The translations under genes were made by a program, and so were the position numbers. A stretch of 5,361 bases of DNA from Dehalococcoidia bacterium (lineage in GTDB: Bacteria; Chloroflexota; Dehalococcoidia; E44-bin15), in NCBI GenBank assembly GCA_030667555.1, contig DAOUVR010000090.1:1-5361 (forward strand), written 5' to 3'. Under the pieces are notes generated by a model. That model was not told the origin of the DNA, ran no database searches, and saw only the letters and a program-made list of their open reading frames with translations. Shown one piece after another: positions 1 to 4,493 of the stretch (within the stretch, counting starts at the first letter, position 1; every line of letters starts with the position of its first letter).

Positions 1-128
1 AAATTGGCGATCCTCGCTTTGCCCGAAGCTATGCTGTTGAGGATGACAGCACGGTGGGATATGGACTTGTCGCCCGGCGGTGAGACTTCACCATTCAGGC
101 TGGAGCATCCCTTTACCCGTTTCTCCAT
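1..128 (-). CDS. aroA: 3-phosphoshikimate 1-carboxyvinyltransferase (EPSP synthase), N-terminal 42 codons, cut by the window edge
   Basis: EPSP synthase joins phosphoenolpyruvate to shikimate-3-phosphate in the cytoplasmic shikimate pathway. Only the 5' end is present: an ATG at 128-126 on the minus strand, then 42 open codons to base 1. The translation holds the family's N-terminal signature PGDKSISHRAVILNSIASG at about residues 18-36. Within it Lys21, Ser22 and Arg26 match the known substrate-binding Lys, Ser and Arg of the family. An AAGGG Shine-Dalgarno lies 6 nt upstream of the ATG, in the 13-bp gap after the tyrA stop, so the two genes are almost certainly co-transcribed. A full-length protein would be about 420-430 aa. 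This short ORF is identified by its signature motif, and nothing can be said about its C-terminal half or herbicide-sensitivity class. Confidence 0.93.
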   Translation of the reverse strand, partial: MEKRVKGCSSLNGEVSPPGDKSISHRAVILNSIASGKARIAN

Positions 129-141
129 AACTAACCCTTAT

Positions 142-996
142 CTAACGGGCCATTCCCAGCCAACCCTCTCTCCTCTCCCTTGCCTGAAGGAAGGCCTCGT
201 CCAGTTCCTCGCTCCCCTCGCTTATCATGTGGCGGAATTTCTCCATTTCCTCGATGTATTCATCTATCCAGCGCAATATAAATTCTCTGTTGGTCAGGCA
301 GATGTCGCGACTCATCTCCGGACTCCCTGACGCCAGGCGGGTGAGGTCGCGATATCCCGTGGCGGCAAGCTTTGACATATCATCCCACAATGGACTTTTC
401 GTGGTCATCGAGACAAGGGCTGAGGAAATAACCATGGGAAGATGGCTGACGGCAGCGACCAGCATGTCATGCTCGGATGCATCGATGAAAAGGGGCTTTG
501 CCCCAATCTGCTGCACCAATCCCTCCACCCTATCGATCGCCTCTTTGGTGGCGCTGCGCCCAGGGACCAGGCAATAGGTGCAGCCAATGAAAAGGTCAGC
601 ATCGGCAGCCTCGATCCCGGAGGTCTCCTTCCCCGCCATCGGATGTCCACCGATGAAGCTTACCAATGATGGCAAGCACTCCTCCGCCCAGCCCATGACC
701 TGTGCCTTGGTGCTGGCAACATCAGTGACGATGCAGCCCTCATCGAGGCTTTCTCTTATCCTGGTCATTATCTCTTTCATCGCCATCACCGGGGTAGCGA
801 TAAGTACAAGGTCAGCACCCTTTATCACGGCGAGCAAATCTCCCTCAGTGCGGTCCACTGCCCCCAGTTCAACAGCTCTAGAGGCGGTCTCTCTGCGGCG
901 AGCAAAGCCCACCACCTCCAAATCTGCCTTCGCCTTCCTCAGGGCTAAGCCCATTGACCCGCCGATTAGCCCCAACCCGATAATGGCAATCCTCAT
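142..996 (-). CDS. tyrA: Prephenate dehydrogenase (TyrA family, no ACT or chorismate mutase domain)
   Basis: This enzyme oxidatively decarboxylates prephenate (or arogenate) on the way to tyrosine. The 284-aa protein has the family layout: an N-terminal Rossmann fold with GLGLIGGS (about residues 7-14), DVASTK (about 92-97), the HPMAGKETSG segment (about 118-127) and SHLP (about 184-187). A C-terminal helical dimerisation domain follows, with GYRDLTRLASGSPEMSRDI (about 214-232). The length fits a stand-alone catalytic core: no chorismate mutase is fused in front and no ACT domain follows, so ACT-type tyrosine feedback is not expected. At the end of strand beta-2 the sequence reads VVGFARRR. 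The acidic residue usual in NAD-preferring members is absent and Arg residues follow, which suggests NADP use (inference). The start could be GTG at 999 or the adjacent ATG at 996; AGGGG lies 6 or 9 nt upstream respectively. I prefer ATG. It is the first gene of a tyrA-aroA operon. Confidence 0.94.
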   Translation of the reverse strand: MRIAIIGLGLIGGSMGLALRKAKADLEVVGFARRRETASRAVELGAVDRTEGDLLAVIKGADLVLIATPVMAMKEIMTRIRESLDEGCIVTDVASTKAQVMGWAEECLPSLVSFIGGHPMAGKETSGIEAADADLFIGCTYCLVPGRSATKEAIDRVEGLVQQIGAKPLFIDASEHDMLVAAVSHLPMVISSALVSMTTKSPLWDDMSKLAATGYRDLTRLASGSPEMSRDICLTNREFILRWIDEYIEEMEKFRHMISEGSEELDEAFLQARERREGWLGMAR

Positions 997-1032
997 CACG
1001 TCACACCCCTGACTACTGCTGGAATTAGCGCA

Positions 1033-1061
1033 ATTATAACACAGTTCGGCGACTTCTAAGA
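1033..1061 (-). promoter_or_regulatory. Probable promoter of tyrA-aroA (extended -10)
   Basis: On the minus strand the sequence TGTTATAAT holds a perfect -10 hexamer (TATAAT at 1038-1033) with the TGn extension. The -35 region, about 16-17 bp upstream (1055-1061), is poor, as is usual for extended -10 promoters. A transcript from about 1026 would have a leader of roughly 27-30 nt containing the AGGGG ribosome-binding site (1010-1006). No operator or attenuator is evident. Confidence 0.6.
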
Positions 1062-1083
1062 AGGGACGGGCGATTCAAATAGA

Positions 1084-1134
1084 GGGGGATTCCCCCGATA
1101 TAATCGGGGTGGGGGCCTCTCCGACCTATCGGAG
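1084..1134. repeat. Pair of short-loop hairpins, intergenic palindromic repeat
   Basis: Two stem-loops lie side by side. The first is CCCCGAT (1093-1099), loop ATA, ATCGGGG (1103-1109). The second is CTCCGA (1119-1124), loop CCTA, TCGGAG (1129-1134). The flank GGGGGA (1084-1089) can also pair with TCCCCC (1091-1096), so alternative folds exist. The design matches the hairpins at 1218-1233, 1240-1255 and 1408-1423. No T-run follows on either strand, so these are not standard terminators. They are probably dispersed genomic repeats. Confidence 0.65.
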
Positions 1135-1210
1135 CAGATATTCATCCCACGGCGGACGGGTGACAAAACGGCATTGGCAATCATTCTGCCCCCTGTAGGC
1201 TGGTCTAACT

Positions 1211-1262
1211 TGTAGTTGCCCAATTTATTGGGCCATCGTGCCTGATGAATCAGGCAACTACA
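1211..1262. repeat. Head-to-head pair of hairpin-plus-AACTACA repeat units
   Basis: Two 23-nt units face each other across the 6-nt spacer CATCGT. Read on the minus strand (1233-1211), the left unit is GCCCAAT-AA-ATTGGGC followed by AACTACA. Read on the plus strand (1240-1262), the right unit is GCCTGAT-GA-ATCAGGC followed by AACTACA. The arrangement makes a 10-bp perfect outer inverted repeat, TGTAGTTGCC (1211-1220) with GGCAACTACA (1253-1262). It competes with the two inner 7-bp hairpins, so the region can fold as one long hairpin or as two small ones. The two units differ at stem positions in a paired way (C/G to T/A, A/T to G/C). It is probably a mobile or dispersed palindromic element and does not encode protein. 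Confidence 0.75.
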
Positions 1263-1361
1263 GGAATTGTATGTACTGCCATACAGCAGAAAAGAGGTAT
1301 ACACCTTTCGATAAGATTAGGGCGAACGGAATAGTCAATGATAAGTACCTGGGCCAACACT

Positions 1362-1423
1362 GTTCGTGGTGAGCTTGGGCCTAATTGTCGGCTCCGAACG
1401 AAGTATCGTCCGATTCATCGGAC
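1362..1423. repeat. Degenerate dispersed-repeat fragment plus a GTCCGAT hairpin
   Basis: GTTCGTGGTGAGCTTG (1362-1377) looks like the left half of a common environmental-genome repeat. Its right half would be TCGAACCACGAAC, and here only a scrambled GTCG ... CGAAC remains (1387-1399). Next comes a perfect hairpin, GTCCGAT (1408-1414), loop TC, ATCGGAC (1417-1423), of the same 7-bp, 2-nt-loop design as the other hairpins upstream. The identity of the first part rests on memory of similar repeats and is less certain than the hairpin, which is directly visible. Confidence 0.45.
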
Positions 1424-1466
1424 TCTCGCATAGCGGAGGAGTTAGAGAGAGGGGGCACATGAGCTT

Positions 1467-1499
1467 GACCCTCACCCTCTCCCGTCAAAGGAGAGAGGG
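1467..1499. repeat. CCCTCACCCTCTCCC-type dispersed palindromic repeat, copy 1
   Basis: ACCCTCACCCTCTCCC is followed by a short loop and GGAGAGAGGG. CCCTCTC (1475-1481) pairs with GAGAGGG (1493-1499), and two further C-G pairs can form past a bulged A. A longer, better-paired copy lies at 3264-3300. Repeats of this type occur in many environmental bacterial genomes, and short ORFs read through them are artefacts. Confidence 0.65.
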
Positions 1500-1531
1500 C
1501 TAGCCTGTTTTGCCAAGTTCATAAACATCAC

Positions 1532-1561
1532 TTGACAAATGTGGCAAGAAGCTGATATCAT
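1532..1561 (+). promoter_or_regulatory. Probable promoter of the padR-MFS unit
   Basis: A perfect -35 TTGACA (1532-1537) is followed after 18 bp by TATCAT (1556-1561), five of six matches to the -10 consensus. Transcription would begin near 1568, leaving a leader of about 30 nt before the ATG at 1599. A 6-bp inverted repeat, TTGCCA (1510-1515) and TGGCAA (1542-1547), brackets the -35 box. The -10 lies inside the GATAT repeat array, which suggests repression by promoter occlusion. Confidence 0.65.
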
Positions 1562-1586
1562 TTGCCGATATCACCAAGCGATATTA
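1554..1586 (+). promoter_or_regulatory. Candidate operator: three GATAT boxes at an exact 13-bp period
   Basis: GATATC starts at 1554 and again at 1567, and GATATTA starts at 1580. The starts are 13 bp apart in both intervals. The first two boxes are the 6-bp palindrome GATATC, each followed by A. The array covers the -10 element and the presumed start of transcription of the regulator gene just downstream. PadR proteins commonly bind palindromic or repeated sites in their own promoters, so autoregulation is a reasonable inference. Binding itself is not shown by the sequence. Confidence 0.45.
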
Positions 1587-1598
1587 ATCGATGCTGCC

Positions 1599-1910
1599 AT
1601 GTTCAGGGATTTTTTTCTCGGCTTCGTTAAGATTCACATCCTCTATCACGCTTCAAAGGAGCCCATCTACGGTGTCGAAATGTTAGAGGAGCTGGGCCGG
1701 CACGGATATCGGCTAAGCCCGGGAACCATCTACCCTACTTTGCACCGCCTAACGAGGGATGGATACCTGTCCACGCAGAGGAAAGTGGTTGACGGGAAGG
1801 TCCGTAAATACTACACCATAACTGAGCAAGGGTTAGAGGCTCTTGATGAAGCTAGAGGGAAAATCACAGAGCTGGTCGAAGAGGTAATCGAGGAAAGATT
1901 GGATAGATAA
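1599..1910 (+). CDS. PadR-family transcriptional regulator (short type)
   Basis: This is a winged-helix DNA-binding repressor of the PadR family, a group that often controls neighbouring efflux or detoxification genes. From ATG 1599 the protein is 103 aa. It has the helix-turn-helix segment YGVEMLEELGRHGYRLSPGT (about 24-43), then IYPTLHRLTRDGYL (about 44-57), and the wing ending in KVRKYYTITEQG (about 67-78). A single charged C-terminal helix (about 79-101) probably serves dimerisation. The reading frame stays open back to an ATG at 1539, but that codon lies between the -35 and -10 boxes, and its 20 extra residues are not family-like, so Met at 1599 is preferred. No clear Shine-Dalgarno precedes 1599, which leaves the start somewhat uncertain. 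The stop TAA overlaps the next gene's ATG by one base, so the regulator and transporter are translationally coupled. The ligand is unknown. Confidence 0.9.
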   Translation: MFRDFFLGFVKIHILYHASKEPIYGVEMLEELGRHGYRLSPGTIYPTLHRLTRDGYLSTQRKVVDGKVRKYYTITEQGLEALDEARGKITELVEEVIEERLDR

Positions 1911-3124
1911 TGAAACAAGGTGATAAAAAGGGAATCTGGGGTGTCAGCCGCAATGTCTTCTTCCTCGGCTGGGTTAGCTTCCTTACCGACACCTCCAGCG
2001 ACATGATTTTCAATATGTTCCCCCTTTTCCTGTCACACATATTGGGAGTGGGGGCAGCATTTATTGGACTTATCGAGGGAGTTGGTGAGAGCACCGCCAC
2101 TCTGCTGAAGCTGGTAAGTGGCTGGTCTAGCGACAAGCTACAAAGGCGGAAGGGGCTGACCATTATGGGTTATTCTCTCTCCACCATCGCTAAACCCTTT
2201 CTACTGCTCGCCACAAGCGGTGGTGCAGCGCTCGCCGTCCGATTCTTCGAACGCTGTGGTAAGGGAATCCGCAGCGCGCCCCGTGATGCCTTGGTTGCCG
2301 ATTCAACCACCTCGGACAGGATGGGACGAGCCTTTGGCTTTCACCGCGCGCTGGATACCTTTGGCGCTATTTTCGGTATCGCCATCGCCACCGTCATCGT
2401 CTATCTCATACAGGGGTGGCAGCCAACGCTGTCCATGCCCAGCTTTCGATGGCTGGTCATCATAGGCATCATCCCCGCGGTGCTCGCAGTGCTGCTCCTC
2501 ATCCTTTTCGTTCGTGAGGAGAGAGCCTCCCAGCCCAAGGGGGGAGAAGTAGGCGCAGCAGCCGCAGGGAGGGGCTTCGACAGGCGGTTCAAGATCTTCC
2601 TGGGAATAATGCTCTTATTCACCCTGGGCAACTCCGCCGATGTCTTCCTCATACTGAGGGCAAGCAATATCGGCCTATCCCCATGTCATATCCTTCTTAT
2701 GCTCATCCCGTTAAATCTGGTCTATGCCACAACCTCCTACCCCTTTGGCAGGCTATCGGACAGGATAGGCCGGAAGAGGATTATCATCGCCGCATGGGGA
2801 ATATATGCCCTTACCTATCTAGGCTTTGCCCTGGCAGCACCAGCATGGCATGTGATTTACGTAGTTTTGCTTTTCGCCCTGTACGGGGTGTATTACGGGG
2901 CAGCAGAGGGGGTTACCAGGGCGTTTGTTGCCGACATGGTGCCCAAGGCAAGGAGGGGAACTGCTTATGGCCTGTACCATGGTGCCATTGGGCTCAGCCT
3001 GCTGCTGGCCAGTGTGATCGCCGGACTACTGTGGGAGGTGGTGAGCCCGGCGGCGACCTTCTACTTCGGGGCGGCAATGGCCGGGGCGGCAATGCTTGGT
3101 TTCGCGCTGCTGATTAAAGAATAG
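1910..3124 (+). CDS. Major facilitator superfamily transporter, MJ1317-like type
   Basis: The 404-aa protein is an inner-membrane MFS permease, most likely an exporter driven by proton exchange. It has about 12 hydrophobic segments. The typical loop motif occurs in both halves: GWSSDKLQRRKG (about 71-82) after helix 2 and GRLSDRIGRKR (about 280-290) after helix 8. A charged cytoplasmic loop (about 202-228) joins the two six-helix halves. The stretch GKGIRSAPRDALVADS (about 117-132), followed by GRAFGFHRALDTFGA (about 139-153), is characteristic of a subgroup I recall as MJ1317-like, whose substrates are largely undefined. The ATG at 1910-1912 overlaps the padR stop. The nearest ribosome-binding-like sequence, AGGAAAG (1891-1897), is 12 nt away, consistent with coupled translation. 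Co-transcription with a PadR repressor suggests a drug- or metabolite-efflux role (inference). The length is normal and no lesions are seen. Confidence 0.9.
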   Translation: MKQGDKKGIWGVSRNVFFLGWVSFLTDTSSDMIFNMFPLFLSHILGVGAAFIGLIEGVGESTATLLKLVSGWSSDKLQRRKGLTIMGYSLSTIAKPFLLLATSGGAALAVRFFERCGKGIRSAPRDALVADSTTSDRMGRAFGFHRALDTFGAIFGIAIATVIVYLIQGWQPTLSMPSFRWLVIIGIIPAVLAVLLLILFVREERASQPKGGEVGAAAAGRGFDRRFKIFLGIMLLFTLGNSADVFLILRASNIGLSPCHILLMLIPLNLVYATTSYPFGRLSDRIGRKRIIIAAWGIYALTYLGFALAAPAWHVIYVVLLFALYGVYYGAAEGVTRAFVADMVPKARRGTAYGLYHGAIGLSLLLASVIAGLLWEVVSPAATFYFGAAMAGAAMLGFALLIKE

Positions 3125-3159
3125 AAAGCCTTCCCAATACTTATTGAGCTTATAAGTAG

Positions 3160-3179
3160 GGGCGTTCAGTTGAACGCCC
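3160..3179. repeat. Strong hairpin after the MFS gene, possible terminator
   Basis: GGGCGTTCA (3160-3168), loop GT, and TGAACGCCC (3171-3179) form a perfect 9-bp stem 36 bp past the transporter stop. No T-run follows on the plus strand, so it is not a textbook intrinsic terminator. The TAGGGGCGTTCA form is also a recurring palindrome in environmental genomes. It may slow or end transcription, or protect the 3' end of the mRNA. Confidence 0.6.
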
Positions 3180-3192
3180 GCCAGAAGCGCCA

Positions 3193-3416
3193 GCGACGAA
3201 GCAATCTAGGGGAGGTGATGTAGGGATTGGTTCCTCCCTCCCATGGCGGGAGGGGGAAACTTCACCCTCACCCTAACCCTCTCCCTTCGAGGGAGAGGGG
3301 ATTAGATTCTTCGCTTCGCTCAGCCTGTCCTGAGTTTATCGAAGGGTTCAGGGTCAGAATGACAAAAGGAGACGCTGTGTTCGGGGTCAGAATGACACAG
3401 AATGCAGCTTGACCCC
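3193..3416. repeat. Composite cluster of dispersed intergenic repeats
   Basis: Several short elements are packed end to end. In order these are: GCGACGAAGCAATCT (3193-3207); a CCCTCCC/GGGAGGG hairpin (3236-3242 with 3248-3254); and the second CCCTCACCCTAACCC-type element (3264-3300), whose stem CCCTCTCCCT/AGGGAGAGGG (3277-3286 with 3290-3299) is perfect. Then come GATTCTTCGCTTCGCTCAG (3305-3323) and CCTGTCCTGAGTTTATCGAA (3324-3343), followed by GGGTCAGAATGACA twice (3351-3364 and 3384-3397). GGGGTCA (3383-3389) can pair with TGACCCC (3410-3416). No protein is likely. The rest of the gap (3417-3485) shows nothing recognisable. Confidence 0.6.
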
Positions 3417-3485
3417 AAAAATACAGATGACGGGCAGCGTATTCCTTAGACTAGCCACAAAGCTTATGTTAAGATTAGACCATGC

Positions 3486-3514
3486 GGTACAAGATGGAAA
3501 ACATGTGGTATAAT
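3486..3514 (+). promoter_or_regulatory. Probable extended -10 promoter of the NYN-domain gene
   Basis: TGGTATAAT contains a perfect -10 (TATAAT, 3509-3514) with the TGn extension. A weak -35, GGTACA (3486-3491), lies 17 bp upstream. Transcription would start near 3521, leaving a leader of about 50 nt that ends in AGGAGG (3563-3568), 5 nt before the ATG at 3574. The gene therefore has its own promoter and a strong ribosome-binding site. Confidence 0.6.
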
Positions 3515-3573
3515 CCTTTTCAGGGGATTGCGAGTATCGTAGATATGGCTCATCATGTGTCGAGGAGGGTTTT

Positions 3574-4164
3574 ATGGAAGATAGAGTGGCAATATTTATA
3601 GACGGGAGCAACCTGTATCATGCCCTGCGCTCCAACTTACGGCGCTATGACCTCAACTTCGCCAATTTCGCCAGTAAGCTCTGTGGGGAAAGACGTCTGT
3701 TCCGCGTATACTATTACAATGTGCTGCAAGAGCCAGGCCAGCGAACTGAAGGCCACCGCGAGCAACAGGACTTCCTCAACGCCCTTCGTGAAACGCCTTA
3801 TTTAGAGGTGCGACTGGGGGGCACCAAGCTGGCGCAGGGTATCCCTGTAGAAAAGGGTATCGATGTTATGCTTGCCACAGACCTGCTGCTTTTTGCCTGG
3901 AACAACCTCTATGATGTGGCTGTGCTGGTGAGCGGCGATTCTGATTTCGCCTATGCCCTTCAAGCAGTGAAAAACATGGGCAAACATGTCGAGGTGGCCC
4001 ACTTTGAAAGCAACATATCCAAAGACCTCCTCGATGTAGCCGATGTCAGGCACCTGCTGGACCGAAACTCCTTCAAGGGGTTATGGATAAGCAAACACCC
4101 TCCCAGACGCAAAAGAACAGGCGCGCCAACAGCCAAGGGTGCCCATGGCAAAGGCGACCAATAG
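3574..4164 (+). CDS. NYN-domain (LabA/DUF88-type, PIN-like) putative ribonuclease
   Basis: The NYN domain is a PIN-like nuclease fold using clustered acidic residues to bind metal, and members are thought to cleave RNA. The 196-aa protein shows the expected motifs: IFIDGSNLY with Asp10 and Asn13; EKGIDVMLATDLL (about 93-105) with Asp97 and Asp103; and LVSGDSDFAYAL (about 118-129) with Asp122 and Asp124. GKHVEVAHFESNISKDLLDVADVRHLL (about 136-162) ends the domain with the usual closing strand and helix. A basic tail (about 174-194, rich in Lys and Arg) follows and could contact nucleic acid (inference). The start at 3574 is fixed by AGGAGG 5 nt upstream and by the domain beginning at residue 4. 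All visible catalytic residues are present, so it is probably active. It appears monocistronic. Its RNA target and physiological role cannot be told from the window. Confidence 0.9.
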   Translation: MEDRVAIFIDGSNLYHALRSNLRRYDLNFANFASKLCGERRLFRVYYYNVLQEPGQRTEGHREQQDFLNALRETPYLEVRLGGTKLAQGIPVEKGIDVMLATDLLLFAWNNLYDVAVLVSGDSDFAYALQAVKNMGKHVEVAHFESNISKDLLDVADVRHLLDRNSFKGLWISKHPPRRKRTGAPTAKGAHGKGDQ

Positions 4165-4493
4165 GACTCGCAGTATCCAGCAGCAGCACTTTGCGTCATC
4201 GCAGCACAATAGAACATACACATCGATGATTGGCAGCGACACACAGGCGGTAACCGAGGTCCTGAAGGCATTTCTGCAACCGTGGCATGAAGCTGTGGCA
4301 GACCCGGCAAGAGAACAACAGGTAGTCCTGAGACGTCTCCCGTTCAGCAAGAGATTAAGGCAATGTATATACAGAAGTGGCGAGGGACAGAACGGAGCAG
4401 GCACATAACATGCCGAGCCACAGATACCGCTTCCCTAGCTCCAGCACCCGCGCTAGGTACCCCTACTTATGCGAGGCTCAGGGATTAGAATGA
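4145..4493 (+). pseudogene. Possible GH3-family N-terminal remnant, frameshifted
   Basis: No intact gene fills the gap between the NYN gene and the dehydrogenase. An open frame begins with ATG at 4145 (AAGGG 5 nt upstream, overlapping the NYN gene's end) and stops at 4406-4408. Its middle, VLKAFLQPWHEAVADPAREQ then QVVLRRL (about 4259-4339), resembles the N-terminal helices of GH3-type acyl-adenylating proteins: a Trp, then DP, then a Gln-rich turn, then VLRRL. Past a frame change somewhere in 4340-4400, another frame (4359-4493) reads AHNMPSHRYRFPSSS and then ARYPYLCEA. This recalls the following GH3 segment, roughly YRRxFPIxxYxxYRPYLxEA. The two halves in different frames, in the right order and spacing, suggest a decayed 5' fragment of a GH3 gene. 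The comparison is from memory. The alternative is a small hypothetical protein of 87 aa encoded at 4145-4408. Confidence 0.4.

Noticed and set aside
578..1012. A 144-aa plus-strand frame opposite tyrA, and other frames at 227-577 and 442-669.
   Set aside because: They are antisense shadows of tyrA, which carries all family motifs. The shadow translations show no domain features.
1056..1304. An 82-aa minus-strand reading frame in the intergenic region.
   Set aside because: It runs through the hairpin repeats (for example RLYRGNPPLFESP from the CCCCGAT hairpin), has no ribosome-binding site I can support, and resembles no protein family.
1554..1586. A minimal CRISPR-like array (three evenly spaced repeats).
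   Set aside because: The repeat is only about 5-7 bp with 6-8 bp gaps, far too short for CRISPR repeats and spacers, and no cas gene is present. An operator array fits better.
1539..1598. An earlier ATG (1539) for the PadR gene, adding 20 residues.
   Set aside because: The codon lies between a perfect -35 and a near-perfect -10, upstream of the likely transcription start. The added residues do not match the family's N-terminus.
2683..3117. A 144-aa plus-strand frame inside the transporter gene.
   Set aside because: It is an out-of-frame shadow of the MFS gene, whose own frame shows helices and both loop motifs in this stretch.
3160..3179. Calling the GGGCGTTCA hairpin a definite intrinsic terminator.
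   Set aside because: No T-run follows on the plus strand, and the sequence matches a recurring palindromic repeat, so it is listed only as a repeat with possible terminator activity.
3227..3412. A 61-aa plus-strand reading frame starting at TTG 3227, preceded by GGAGGTGAT (3211-3219), which matches the end of 16S rRNA well.
   Set aside because: Its translation (HPHPNPLPSRERG ... CPEFIEG ... RMT) is the familiar artefact of reading through dispersed palindromic repeats. The Shine-Dalgarno match lies inside repeat DNA and is probably coincidental.
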